A program made the position numbers and the translations under genes. From contig NZ_JAIUDQ010000010.1 in NCBI RefSeq assembly GCF_020164435.1, forward strand, positions 62,001 to 126,000: a stretch of DNA of 64,000 nucleotides. The letters are read 5' to 3'. Shown here piece after piece: positions 29,514 through 38,136 of the stretch; position 1 is the first letter of the stretch, and every line of letters begins with the position of its first letter. The DNA is from Phyllobacterium lublinensis (GTDB lineage: Bacteria > Pseudomonadota > Alphaproteobacteria > Rhizobiales > Rhizobiaceae). The notes beneath the pieces are model-generated. The model was not told the DNA's origin and ran no database searches. It was given only the letters and a program-made list of their open reading frames with translations.

Positions 29514-29706
29514 CCCCTCGCCCGGCTTCCGCTCCGCTAGGCCGACCTCTCCCCGGCGGGGAGAGGAACTCGGAAAGGTTTCACCATACAATTGCCTGAT
29601 GACCTGAGGCCCTGACGCGCGCTCCACGACATTGACGCGACATTTGCAGGATTCCTCTCCCCGCCGGGGAGAGGTCGGCCGAGCGGAGCGGAGGCCGGGT
29701 GAGGGG
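29514..29706. repeat. Large inverted repeat built from palindromic units
   Basis: The segment 29514-29568 is the reverse complement of 29652-29706 with three mismatches in 55 bases. Each arm also contains its own palindrome (CTCTCCCCGGCGGGGAGAG). A smaller hairpin of similar sequence lies at about 29450-29472. It is a REP/BIME-like intergenic element between the galU stop and the stop of the barrel gene, and the folded RNA could also end transcription from both sides. Confidence 0.85.
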
Positions 29707-29731
29707 CTAACAAGACTGATGGTCACCCGTC

Positions 29732-31477
29732 TCAACGTTGCAGCGTCAGCCCCATGAAGACGCTGGTTTCTTCGGTCTGGCGGCTTTCTACCTCGCTATG
29801 GGTGAACTCGTGGCGGGCGCTGACGTCGAGACCCACAAAACGGTTGAACCAGTAGGTCGCGCCGATCTCCGCTCCGAAACCCTTGTCCCAGCCAGACCCG
29901 TCCGTATTGTCCCGCAGTGACCCGATCAGTGTCGCGTTGACATCAAGATTCGATCGGACCTGGCGTTTGATACCAAGCGTGCCCTCATAGAATATCGAGC
30001 CACTGTCATCGGGAGCCGTTGCGCCTTCGACACGGGTCAAGAGGCCGAGACTCACATCTGTGCCGCGTTGCGGCGACCATGTGATCGCGCCGTCGACGGA
30101 AAGCCCGTCAATGGCGGCGAGCCGTGGATCATCGATATCCTGACGCAGGTAGCCGATGGCCAGCTCACCCCTGAGTTTCTCCGCTATGTCGAGTTCGACA
30201 CCGCCCCGCAACCCGAGACGCGGGCCCGAACGGCGGAAGCCATTGGCATCGACCGATTCGTCGTACATCAATTTACCGAGCTCAACTTCGACAAAAGGCT
30301 TGATGGCCGCAGACATTTCGAAACCGCCGCGCAGGGCGATGCTGGCGAATGTATTGTCGCGGTCTTTCTGGCTGACGACGCTGCCATCGGAGAATTCAGC
30401 ATTGTCATAGGTAGTATGGTCGACATTGCCCTTCACATCGGCAAAGAACTTGCCGAACTCGTGGCGGACACCGAGGGCTGCGTCCAGTTCCTGTACCAGG
30501 GGACGATTCGAGGTGCCGACGATCGTTGTCGGAGCACTCGGATCCTCCTGGCGGATTCGATAACCCGCCTCACCCTTGACAGTGGTTCGTGCGCCGAGAT
30601 CGAGCTGAAATCCTCCACGCAAGGCAGCGTTGGGCGCCGAGTATTCCTCACCCGAGATCGTCTTGTCGTAGGTGCCGTCGAAATCGAGGAATGCCGAATG
30701 ACGCGACCAGTCGGTCGTGGCGCGGGTGCGCAAGCGCGTCTCCGACAGCATGGCGCTGCTGCCATCGGAACTGCCATCGGCATTGGTGGTGGCGCGAATG
30801 CCGGTGCTGATCGAAGGGCGCAACGTTACCGTGCCGGCCCTGATGCCGAGCGGTGCAAAGGGTTCCGGATCGGGGCGGATCGTTCGCCGTTCGATGGCAG
30901 GCTCGGGCTGGTTGTCGCGTTCGGCGGGAGCGGCAGGCGGGTTGGCTTCCCTGTTCTGCTCGATTGGCGGATTGGGAATGGAGCCGGTCTGTTCTTCGTC
31001 CAGCCGATCCTGGAGACCAGCCCTGCGTGGAGAAGCCGGCCGCTCGGCCGGAACCGGCACGGAGGCGTCCGTCGTTGCCGGCGATTGCTGGTCGAGGCCT
31101 CCGCTACTGTCTGCGGGGCCGGATGGTGGCGCGCCATTATCGACGGGTACGCCGAGCAGGCCGAGATTGCTGCTGTCATCTTGCGGGAGTGCGCCAGGGC
31201 TGACCGGCTCATAGGGTCTAGCGGGGATACCAGTTTCCGTTTGCCGGGCAGGCGGCGAACCCTCCGCCTGTGCGGCGTTGGGTCTGTTCTGTGCCTGGAG
31301 CACATTTTCCTGGATGGCGCCGCGCAAGGGAATGGCTTCCTGTCCCGAAGCAACGGACATGAACACAGAGCTGCCGAGCAACGCTGTCGTCAGACAGATG
31401 TTGATTGCAGTTCTGAAGCTGCCGCGGGGCGGCGCTTCCAAACGTGGTTGCCATGAATGTTTCAACAGGTGTGCCAA
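29732..31477 (-). CDS. Outer membrane beta-barrel protein with long proline-rich N-terminal part
   Basis: The product has 581 residues from a TTG start. A signal peptide lies at about 20-47 (FRTAINICLTTALLGSSVFM, then SVASGQ). Residues 50-200 are a disordered, Pro/Ala/Glu-rich segment. From about 205 (IRAGTVTLRPSISTGIRATT) to the C-terminus there are some 14 amphipathic strands ending in SVFMGLTLQR. The barrel pattern is alternating aromatic/hydrophobic residues with tight turns. The final residue is Arg, not the usual Phe. It resembles rhizobial 'outer membrane beta-barrel' proteins near exopolysaccharide genes; galU next door fits but proves nothing. The first codon is uncertain. Confidence 0.75.
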   Translation of the reverse strand: MAHLLKHSWQPRLEAPPRGSFRTAINICLTTALLGSSVFMSVASGQEAIPLRGAIQENVLQAQNRPNAAQAEGSPPARQTETGIPARPYEPVSPGALPQDDSSNLGLLGVPVDNGAPPSGPADSSGGLDQQSPATTDASVPVPAERPASPRRAGLQDRLDEEQTGSIPNPPIEQNREANPPAAPAERDNQPEPAIERRTIRPDPEPFAPLGIRAGTVTLRPSISTGIRATTNADGSSDGSSAMLSETRLRTRATTDWSRHSAFLDFDGTYDKTISGEEYSAPNAALRGGFQLDLGARTTVKGEAGYRIRQEDPSAPTTIVGTSNRPLVQELDAALGVRHEFGKFFADVKGNVDHTTYDNAEFSDGSVVSQKDRDNTFASIALRGGFEMSAAIKPFVEVELGKLMYDESVDANGFRRSGPRLGLRGGVELDIAEKLRGELAIGYLRQDIDDPRLAAIDGLSVDGAITWSPQRGTDVSLGLLTRVEGATAPDDSGSIFYEGTLGIKRQVRSNLDVNATLIGSLRDNTDGSGWDKGFGAEIGATYWFNRFVGLDVSARHEFTHSEVESRQTEETSVFMGLTLQR

Positions 31478-31635
31478 TCAGTTCGAACATTGCAGGATGG
31501 TAAAGAGGCATGGTTAATGACTGGCTAAGAGCGCCTGTTGAAACCCCGGTGGAGGTGGTGCCGCGACGTCTTTGTGCACCATGCGCTTGAACAAAAAATG
31601 GACAGAACGGATGCAAAGCGCTAACGGTTCTCGCC

Positions 31636-32631
31636 ATGCAGGCAATAAACGACACAGAACTGGACCGATCCGCAGCGGTTGATTCCGCAAAACGGACTAT
31701 TTCAACCGAGAAAGATGGACTGGCGGCACTCAGCAGTTCGCTGGAAGGCCCCTTGGCTGAAGCCTTCTGCAAGGCCATCGAAAAGATTGCCGGAGTACGC
31801 GGGCGTATCATCGTTACCGGCGTCGGCAAGAGCGGCCATATCGGTTCGAAGATCGCCGCCACTTTCGCTTCGACGGGCACACCGGCCTTTTTCGTGCATC
31901 CCTCCGAAGCCAATCATGGCGATCTCGGCATGATTGCCACCGATGATGCCATCCTTGCAATATCCTGGTCTGGGGATACGGCGGAGCTCAAGGGCATCGT
32001 CAGCTATTCGCGCCGTTTCCGTATTCCGCTGATCGCCGTAACGGCGGGAGAGAATTCGGCGCTGGCGACGGCTGCCGACGTGGTGCTGCTGATGCCGCGT
32101 GTCACCGAGGCCTGTCCGCACGGACTCGCGCCGACGACGTCGACGCTGATGCAACTCGCCATGGGTGATGCACTGGCGGTGGCGCTGCTCGAGGCACGAG
32201 GCTTTACGGCCCACGATTTCAAGACATTCCACCCCGGCGGGTCACTTGGCGCCAGCCTGACGCATGTGCGTGAAATCATGCATCGCGGCGACCGCATCCC
32301 GCTGGTGCCGCTGGGAACACTCATTCCCGATGCGATGAAGGTGCTTTCGGACAAACGTTTCGGCTGCATCGCCGTGCAGAACGACGATGAAACGCTGGCG
32401 GGGATCATCACCGACGGCGATCTTTCCCGCAACCTGCACCGCAACCTCATGACGGTGAAGGTGGAGGAGATCATGACGCCCAGTCCGAAGACGGTGCCGC
32501 CCACCATGCTGGCGAGCGCCGCGCTGGCGCTGCTCAACGAGCACAATATAGGCGCGCTGATCGTGACCGAGAACAACTACCCGATCGGCATCGTGCATTT
32601 CCATGATCTGTTGCGGATCGGCGCGGCTTAA
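31636..32631 (+). CDS. kdsD: D-arabinose 5-phosphate isomerase (KpsF/GutQ family)
   Basis: The product has 331 residues. It interconverts D-ribulose 5-phosphate and D-arabinose 5-phosphate, the first step to KDO for lipopolysaccharide. The SIS domain (about 40-180) shows IIVTGVGKSGHIGSKIAATF, PAFFVHPSEANHGDLGMI, LAISWSGDTAEL and ACPHGLAPTTSTLMQLAMGD, all typical. Two CBS domains follow (about 200-330), with FGCIAVQNDDETLAGIITDG and IGALIVTENNYPIGIVHFHD. Its stop codon overlaps the stop of the decayed hicA gene on the other strand. Confidence 0.93.
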   Translation: MQAINDTELDRSAAVDSAKRTISTEKDGLAALSSSLEGPLAEAFCKAIEKIAGVRGRIIVTGVGKSGHIGSKIAATFASTGTPAFFVHPSEANHGDLGMIATDDAILAISWSGDTAELKGIVSYSRRFRIPLIAVTAGENSALATAADVVLLMPRVTEACPHGLAPTTSTLMQLAMGDALAVALLEARGFTAHDFKTFHPGGSLGASLTHVREIMHRGDRIPLVPLGTLIPDAMKVLSDKRFGCIAVQNDDETLAGIITDGDLSRNLHRNLMTVKVEEIMTPSPKTVPPTMLASAALALLNEHNIGALIVTENNYPIGIVHFHDLLRIGAA

Positions 32632-32824
32632 AACGCTTTCGGAAGCCCAGCCTGTTTCAGAATTGCATTCGCGGTGTGACGCTTTCCACGTTGGAGGGGA
32701 CAACAAAGAACCGGCCTGTGACAGGGCTCTTCCAGTATTCGTGACTACTCTTGGCCTGTCGTACGAACTGACATCCGCCCTTGGTCAGGAGACCGGACAA
32801 TTCCCGATACAGACTTGCTCCCAC
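32628..32824 (-). pseudogene. hicA: HicA-type toxin, frameshifted
   Basis: On the minus strand, from a GTG at 32824, the frame reads LYRELSGLLTKGGCQFVRQA, then KSSHEYWKSPVTGRFFVVPS. After one lost base near 32680 it continues as RHTANAILKQAGLPKAF and stops. This is a complete HicA (YcfA) mRNA-interferase in order and length (about 65 residues), including the catalytic His in SHE. Restoring one C after the AGC codon rejoins the frames. With the frameshift the last third is lost. It lies 4 bases after the DUF1902 antitoxin gene, the usual antitoxin-toxin order for this variant. Its TAA overlaps the kdsD TAA. Confidence 0.75.
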
Positions 32825-32828
32825 CTAT

Positions 32829-33062
32829 TCAGGGCGCCTTTGCAATCGGGTGACTTGTTTCAACGTAGAACCGGAGATTAAGCTGCTCGGGATTGCGTAT
32901 CCAACCGTTCAAGACAGCAATCTCAGGCGCAATCTCCCTTACCCTTTAAAGCAATTCTGCATAGGTCGGTGCTTCTGTTGCAATGGGCAAGTCGTCATTG
33001 ACGGCTATCCGGACGCCATCTTCCTCAAACACCGACACGACAAAGGCGGGAATCTTCTTCAT
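32829..33062 (-). pseudogene. DUF1902 (HicB-like) antitoxin with internal stop
   Basis: From ATG at 33062 the minus strand reads MKKIPAFVVSVFEEDGVRIA, then DDLPIATEAPTYAELL. It then meets TAA at 32948-32946 and continues in the same frame as RVREIAPEIAVLNG to a TGA at 32831-32829. The whole matches DUF1902 antitoxins ('VWVATSDDIPGLVTEADTLEELLxRVRxIVPEL'), with TAA in place of a Glu or similar codon, and probably two or three residues missing near the N-terminus. DUF1902 proteins pair with HicA toxins, and a decayed hicA follows 4 bases downstream. Confidence 0.65.
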
Positions 33063-33112
33063 GAAGATGCGGTATCAGAAGCTTACAGTCGCCGGCAAAC
33101 GAGACAATAGTC

Positions 33113-33583
33113 TCATACCTTAGGTGGTACCGCCTCCACGACCAGCGTACCGTGATCGATGCCGGTGATGCGCACGCGCGTGCCGGCGGAAAGGTCCGGT
33201 CCGGTCACGCGCCACAGGCTGTCGCCCACGCGGGCGCGCCCCCGGCCGTTGACCGTCGCTTCCTCCAGTGTCACCACCTGACCGATCAGCTGTTCACCGC
33301 GCCGGTTGAGCAGGGGTTCATCCGATACGACATCGGTTGCACCCATCAGCCTGCGGCCGACCAGGACGGAAATGACCGAAAGGACCAGGAAGAGGACAAC
33401 CTGGATCTGCCAGCCCATGCCGAGCGCTTCGCCGAGCAGAATGGCCAGTGCGCCGACAATGAGTGCGGCGATACCGAACCACAGGAAGAAGATGCCCGGC
33501 GCGGCGACCTCGAAGATCATCAGAACCAGGCCAAGGACGATCCAGTTCCAGGGGCCGAGCTCAGCGAACAGACGTTCCAGCAT
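33113..33583 (-). CDS. NfeD family membrane protein
   Basis: The product has 156 residues. Three or four membrane helices fill residues 10-75 (WNWIVLGLVLMIFEVAAPGI, FLWFGIAALIVGALAILLGE, VVLFLVLSVISVLVG). An OB-fold NfeD domain follows at about 90-156 (LIGQVVTLEEATVNGRGRAR, VGDSLWRVTGPDLSAGTRVR). Short NfeD proteins work beside an SPFH/stomatin partner, and the gene for that partner lies 24 bases upstream in the same direction. Together they are thought to organise membrane microdomains or a membrane protease. One operon. Confidence 0.92.
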   Translation of the reverse strand: MLERLFAELGPWNWIVLGLVLMIFEVAAPGIFFLWFGIAALIVGALAILLGEALGMGWQIQVVLFLVLSVISVLVGRRLMGATDVVSDEPLLNRRGEQLIGQVVTLEEATVNGRGRARVGDSLWRVTGPDLSAGTRVRITGIDHGTLVVEAVPPKV

Positions 33584-33607
33584 CGCTGCAGTTCCTCCGC
33601 TTCGTGC

Positions 33608-34603
33608 TTACGAACTTGATCCGGTGCCCGGCACCGTCCGTCCACGGGCGGGCGGCGTTGCCGGCCCGGTCGGATTGGCCGCGGCATCGCCGAACACTTC
33701 ACGGGCGATGGCGCCGATGCCGCCAAGCGAGCCGATCAGCGATGAGGCTTCCATGGGCATCAGGATAACCTTCTGGTTGGGGCTGGCGGCGAACTTGCCG
33801 AATGCCTCGGTGTATTTCTGCGCGACGAAATAGTTGAGCGCCTGCACATTGCCGCCGCTGATGGCCGCGGAAACGAATTCGGTTGCCTTGGCCTCGGCCT
33901 CGGCCAGCCGCTCGCGGCCCTCGGCCTCGCGGAAAGCGGCCTCGCGCCTGCCCTCGGCCTCGAGGATCTGTGCCTGCTTCAGGCCTTCGGCACGCAGGAT
34001 CTGAGCCGCCCTTGTGCCTTCCGCTTCAAGCACGACGGCACGCTTGTCGCGTTCCGCCTTCATCTGGCGGGCCATCGAATCGAGCAGGTCCTTGGGCGGG
34101 TTGATGTCCTTGATCTCAACGCGCGTCATCTTGATGCCCCAGGAATGAGCCGCGTCGTCGACAACTCTCAGCAGCCTGTCATTGATCGCATCGCGGTTCG
34201 ACAGCAGTTCGTCGAGGACCATCGATCCCATGACGGTACGGATATTGGTCATGGTCAGGTTGAGGATGGCGTTCTGCAACCCGCTCACCTGATAGGCGGC
34301 CTGCGGCGCATTCAATATCTGGTAGAAGGCGATGCCGTCGACGGCAATATTGGCATTGTCCTTGGTGATGACCTCCTGCGTCGGAACGTCAAGCACCTGC
34401 TCCATCATGTTCAATTTGGCGCCGATGCGGTCAAAGAAGGGAACAATCAGGCTCAGACCCGGCGCAAGGGTGCGGGTATATTTGCCGAAGCGTTCGATGG
34501 TGTAATTGTACCCCTGCGGCACGGTTTTCACCCCCGCAAACAGAACCACCAGTACCAGGACAGCGAGGACTGGAATGGTGAAGTCGAAACCGCTGAACGG
34601 CAT
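33608..34603 (-). CDS. qmcA: SPFH/stomatin-like protein (QmcA)
   Basis: The product has 331 residues from [20 protein letters not shown], with GGGAGA upstream; an ATG 13 codons earlier is rejected. After one N-terminal membrane helix comes the band-7 domain (about 30-210): [57 protein letters not shown] and [17 protein letters not shown] long Ala/Glu-rich coiled coil (about 200-265) drives oligomer formation. The tail is Pro/Gly-rich. It pairs with NfeD in a conserved two-gene operon and probably forms ring-like scaffolds in the inner membrane. Confidence 0.93.
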   Translation of the reverse strand: MPFSGFDFTIPVLAVLVLVVLFAGVKTVPQGYNYTIERFGKYTRTLAPGLSLIVPFFDRIGAKLNMMEQVLDVPTQEVITKDNANIAVDGIAFYQILNAPQAAYQVSGLQNAILNLTMTNIRTVMGSMVLDELLSNRDAINDRLLRVVDDAAHSWGIKMTRVEIKDINPPKDLLDSMARQMKAERDKRAVVLEAEGTRAAQILRAEGLKQAQILEAEGRREAAFREAEGRERLAEAEAKATEFVSAAISGGNVQALNYFVAQKYTEAFGKFAASPNQKVILMPMEASSLIGSLGGIGAIAREVFGDAAANPTGPATPPARGRTVPGTGSSS

Positions 34604-34727
34604 TGTTGTCTCCCTTGGCCGACGACCGCTCGGGCGAGTCAATCGTGATTATCGCCCTTTGCCAGGCGGGGCCAAGATAGACGATAGTTCTGATTCGAGC
34701 GAGCCCGCGCAACGGCCAGGTTTTGGC

Positions 34728-35777
34728 CTAGATCCAGCCCTGCAATTCGCGCCGGACGAGGGTCTCAATGACCGTCATGCCCTCGTCAGAATCATTGAGG
34801 CAGGGGACATGGGTGAAGTTGACGCCGCCATTGTGGTGGAAAATTTCAGCACCGCCGACGGCGATTTCCTCCAGCGTTTCCAGACAGTCGGCAACGAAGC
34901 CCGGATTGAACACCGCAACGGATTTGACGCCGTCTTTTGCGAGCTTCTCGAGCGTCTTGTCGGTGTAGGGCTGCATCCACTCCTCGGGACCGAAGCGTGA
35001 CTGGAAGCAGGTGATCAGCTTGTCCTCGCTCCAGCCGAGGCGCTCGCGCAGCAGACGCGTGGTCTTCCAGCAGTGGCAGGGGTAGGGATCGCCGCGCTTG
35101 AAATAGCTCTGTGGTATGCCGTGGTAGGAGGCGATCAAAAGTTCCGGCTCGAAGTCGAGCGAGGCGTAGTGGCGCTCGATCGATTTGGCGAGCGCATCGA
35201 TATAGGTGGCGTCGTCCGGGTAGGCCGGCACGGTACGGGTTGCCGGCATGAAGCGCATCCTGATCAGCGCTTCAAAGAACTTGTCGTTGACCGTTGCCGT
35301 CGTCGTGGCGGAGTATTGCGGGTAGAGCGGGAACATCAGGATGCGTTTGCAACCCTGCTCGTCCAGCCGCTGCAGCGCCTGTTCAATCGACGGCTGGCCG
35401 TAACGCATGCCCCATTCGACGATGATGTTGGGGTGGGCGGCGAGCGCAGCGGCCAGCTTCTCGCCTTGCGAGCGCGTATATGTCCGCAACGGCGACTCGT
35501 TGCGCTCGCGGTTCCAGATCTTGTCGTAGAGTGCGCCGGATTTCTTCGGGCGGGTATTGAGCACGATGCCGTGCAGTACGGGCAGCCAGATGGCGCGGGG
35601 CCATTCGATCACGCGCTTGTCGGACAGGAATTCCTTGAGGTAACGGCGCATCGATTTCTGATCGGTGCCGTCCGGCGTGCCGAGATTGACGAGAAGAACG
35701 CCAATCTTCGAAGTCTCGCTGCGTGGATGGTTCTCCGGCTTTGTTACCGCTTTGAACGCCTCGCCAGAAACTGCCAT
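34728..35777 (-). CDS. hemH: Ferrochelatase
   Basis: The product has 349 residues. It inserts ferrous iron into protoporphyrin IX, the last step of haem synthesis, at the cytoplasmic membrane. Motifs: IGVLLVNLGTPDGTDQKSMR at the N-terminus, FLSDKRVIEWPR, RNESPLRTYTRSQ, LFPLYPQYSATTTATVND, LIASYHGIPQSYFKRGDPY with the metal-site His, TCFQSRFGPEEWMQPYTDKT, and the late NPGFVADCLETLEEI with the active-site Glu. The ATG at 35777 is preferred over one five codons earlier because GTGGAG lies at a proper distance. It stands alone, about 90 bases from the 5'-nucleotidase gene. Confidence 0.96.
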   Translation of the reverse strand: MAVSGEAFKAVTKPENHPRSETSKIGVLLVNLGTPDGTDQKSMRRYLKEFLSDKRVIEWPRAIWLPVLHGIVLNTRPKKSGALYDKIWNRERNESPLRTYTRSQGEKLAAALAAHPNIIVEWGMRYGQPSIEQALQRLDEQGCKRILMFPLYPQYSATTTATVNDKFFEALIRMRFMPATRTVPAYPDDATYIDALAKSIERHYASLDFEPELLIASYHGIPQSYFKRGDPYPCHCWKTTRLLRERLGWSEDKLITCFQSRFGPEEWMQPYTDKTLEKLAKDGVKSVAVFNPGFVADCLETLEEIAVGGAEIFHHNGGVNFTHVPCLNDSDEGMTVIETLVRRELQGWI

Positions 35778-35842
35778 ATCCGCTAACTCCACTTCTTCGC
35801 GTGGACCGTAGTCAGGACAGGGCTGATTGCAAGAGTGCGAAA

Positions 35843-35864
35843 GGCCGCACGTCGCTGTGCGGCC
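35843..35864. terminator. Stem-loop between hemH and the nucleotidase gene
   Basis: GGCCGCAC (35843-35850) pairs with GTGCGGCC (35857-35864) around a six-base loop. On the minus strand, the direction of both neighbouring genes, it is followed by TTTCGCAC, only a short T-run. It lies between hemH (upstream end) and the stop of the nucleotidase, so it most likely terminates the nucleotidase transcript before hemH. Confidence 0.45.
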
Positions 35865-35881
35865 CTGTCATCGGGCAGCAC

Positions 35882-37747
35882 CTACATCGCCGGAACCTTC
35901 ATCGCGGCGCCGATCGGTAGCTTCATGACCTTCATGTCCGGATTTGCTTCAGAAAGTTTTTTCCATTCGACGCCCTTCCCATAGACCTCCTCGGCTATGT
36001 CCCAGAAGTTGTCACCGCGCTTGATCGTATAGGTGTCGGGATGGTGGTTTGCCGCCGGAGCCGCTGCTGCTGTTGCGGGCTTGGCTGCTTCAGGTGTTGC
36101 CGGTGCAGCGGGGATTGTATCAGTGGCGGAGCCGGAAGCAGCAATGGTGATGCGGCCGTCCGTGTAGGGCTTGTACGGATTGTTCTTCGCCAGGTAATCC
36201 GCAAGCACGAGTTCCAGCCCCGGGCCATAATCATAGGCATTGACGGCATTGGTGGCGAAGATCTTGTAGCCGTCGCCGCCGGCTCGCATGTAATTGTTGG
36301 AAACGACGCCGTAGGTTGCTCCGGTATCGATCGGCTTCCAGCTGTCACCCTGCATCACCTGGACATCGGAGATGCGGCTGCCAACCGGCTTGGAAGCATC
36401 GAATGCATATTTGAGACCCGCAACTTGCGGGAAACGGCCCGCGACCTGATCGATCTGGCTGACCCCGTTTTCCAGCGCGGCGATCACGTCGGAGCCGCGC
36501 AACTGGAATGTGGCGAGCGTGTTCTGGAACGGCAGGACCGTCAGCACTTCGCCCATGGTGACCTGGCCCGCATCGATCGACGCACGCAAGCCGCCGCCAT
36601 TGATGATGGCAATGGTGACACCCTGACCCTTGACGCGGTCTAGCATCGCATCGGCGACAAGATCGCCCATGCTGCATTCCTTGACCCTGCAGACCTCGCG
36701 AGCAGCTTCGATGGCGTCACTCGATTCGCCAACGATCCTGGCCTTCAACTCTTCGATCGGCTTGCCCAGTTCCTTGATGCGGGCGGCAAAGGCAGGGTCC
36801 GGTATCACTGAGGAATCGAGAAGGATTGGTGCGCCCTCACTCTTGATGACATTGCCGTCATCGTCGAAGGTAACCTTGAGCTCGCCGAGATATTTCGAAT
36901 AGGACTTCGCCTGGACGATCGGCACGTCCCGGCCGGAGGGGTTCTTCACCAGGGTCGGATAGGGTCCGAGGGCTTCCGGGTCGGTGTTCGACAGCAGCGT
37001 GTGACTATGACCTCCCACAATCACATCGATGCCGTCCACCTTGGCAGCGAGTTCCTTGTCCCTGAGATATCCATAATGGTTGACGGCGATGATCTTGTTG
37101 ACGCCTTCGGCCTTAAGAGTCTCAACGAGTTTTTTCAACGTTTCCACTTCGTCCGCAAACTTGACATCGGGTCCAGGGCTGGAGATTTCCGCCGTATCGG
37201 CGGTAAGGGCAGAGATGATGCCGATTTTCTGGCCGCCGATTTCCTTGATGAGATAGGGTTTGAACTTGCCGGCAATGGGTGAATTCGGGGCCGCCTCGGT
37301 GTTGCTGGAGATGACCGGGAATTTGACCTTGTCGAGGAACTTGGCCAGCGTAACCGGCGTATCATCGAATTCATGATTGCCGAGTGCCATGGCATCGAAG
37401 CCCATCTGGTTCATGAACTCGGCGGTGTCGTCACCCTTGTAGGTCGTATAGAACAGCGAGCCCTGGAATTCGTCGCCAGCGTCGAGCAGGACGACATTCC
37501 CGCCTTCCTTCGCAATGGCGGCGCGGCGTTCATCGATCTTGCTCTTGACGCGGGCAATGCCGCCGAAACATTCGTTCTTGCTTTCCTCTTCGGCCGAACA
37601 GGTCGAATCGAACTTGTTGATCGCCTCGATGCGCGAATGTTCGTCGTTGATATGCAAAATGTTGAGTGTGTAATCGGCCATCGCCACGCCGGCTGTCATG
37701 CCGAGGGCTGATGTGGCTAACAGGATTTTACTGAAGAATCTGCACAT
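35882..37747 (-). CDS. Periplasmic 5'-nucleotidase/metallophosphatase with C-terminal LysM
   Basis: The product has 621 residues with signal peptide MCRFFSKILLATSALGMTAG ending AMA. The metallophosphatase domain (about 25-290) has ILHINDEHSR, LLDAGDEFQG, GNHEFDD, VNHYGYLRD and GGHSHT, the full two-metal site of UshA-type enzymes. The nucleotide-specific C-terminal domain follows (about 330-520: INGGGLRASIDAGQVTMGEV, VVSNNYMRAGGDGYKIF). After an Ala/Pro linker, residues about 570-621 form a LysM domain (TYTIKRGDNFWDIAEEVYGK), which binds peptidoglycan. The enzyme probably frees nucleosides and phosphate from extracellular nucleotides while held on the cell wall. The LysM addition is not part of classical UshA. 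Confidence 0.9.
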   Translation of the reverse strand: MCRFFSKILLATSALGMTAGVAMADYTLNILHINDEHSRIEAINKFDSTCSAEEESKNECFGGIARVKSKIDERRAAIAKEGGNVVLLDAGDEFQGSLFYTTYKGDDTAEFMNQMGFDAMALGNHEFDDTPVTLAKFLDKVKFPVISSNTEAAPNSPIAGKFKPYLIKEIGGQKIGIISALTADTAEISSPGPDVKFADEVETLKKLVETLKAEGVNKIIAVNHYGYLRDKELAAKVDGIDVIVGGHSHTLLSNTDPEALGPYPTLVKNPSGRDVPIVQAKSYSKYLGELKVTFDDDGNVIKSEGAPILLDSSVIPDPAFAARIKELGKPIEELKARIVGESSDAIEAAREVCRVKECSMGDLVADAMLDRVKGQGVTIAIINGGGLRASIDAGQVTMGEVLTVLPFQNTLATFQLRGSDVIAALENGVSQIDQVAGRFPQVAGLKYAFDASKPVGSRISDVQVMQGDSWKPIDTGATYGVVSNNYMRAGGDGYKIFATNAVNAYDYGPGLELVLADYLAKNNPYKPYTDGRITIAASGSATDTIPAAPATPEAAKPATAAAAPAANHHPDTYTIKRGDNFWDIAEEVYGKGVEWKKLSEANPDMKVMKLPIGAAMKVPAM

Positions 37748-37762
37748 GACGCGCCCCTTATT

Positions 37763-38136
37763 TCACAATGACGGCTGCTCTGGATCTTTTTCACGGGCTT
37801 GAATCTGATGCAATTGGTTGACCAATACTGGGAACGCCGATTGCACAGTTTCCCAAACAACATCGAGATTTATGTCCAAATAACCATGCGCGATGCGATT
37901 TCGCATCCCGCGCATGCTATGCCAGGGTATTTCCGGATGATGTCGGGTGAGTTCGCTGAACTGTTCAAGGATCTTCGTTGCCGCCTCGCCGATGATGATG
38001 ACGCTCATGACGATTGCCCGTTGTGTGGCTTGTCATTAAGAAAATCAGACTTGCTCAATCCCTCAACAAAGGTCTCTGCGTCAACTGCGGCCTGCTCGAT
38101 GTGATCAAGATAATCTGCGAGGCGTTTGGCCGTCAT
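37763..38136 (-). pseudogene. hepT: HepT-type toxin (HEPN RNase) with a one-base frameshift
   Basis: From ATG at 38136 the minus strand reads MTAKRLADYLDHIEQAAVDA to SKSDFLNDK, then loses the frame near 38030. It continues one frame over as ATQRAIVMSVIIIGEAATKI to the stop at 37763. Together this is a full HepT of about 124 residues. The RNase motif Rx4HxY is intact in RNRIAHGYL. The start overlaps the mntA stop (ATGA). As read, the first frame stops after about 43 residues, and the catalytic part could only be made from an internal ATG at 38008, which would lack the first two helices. One base is missing at the Lys codon of NDK. It could be a real mutation or a sequence error. Confidence 0.85.

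Noticed and set aside
30068..31456. 462-codon frame on the plus strand across the outer membrane barrel gene
   Set aside because: It is the shadow of a high-GC gene on the minus strand; the composition (Arg, Gly, Cys) is that of noise.
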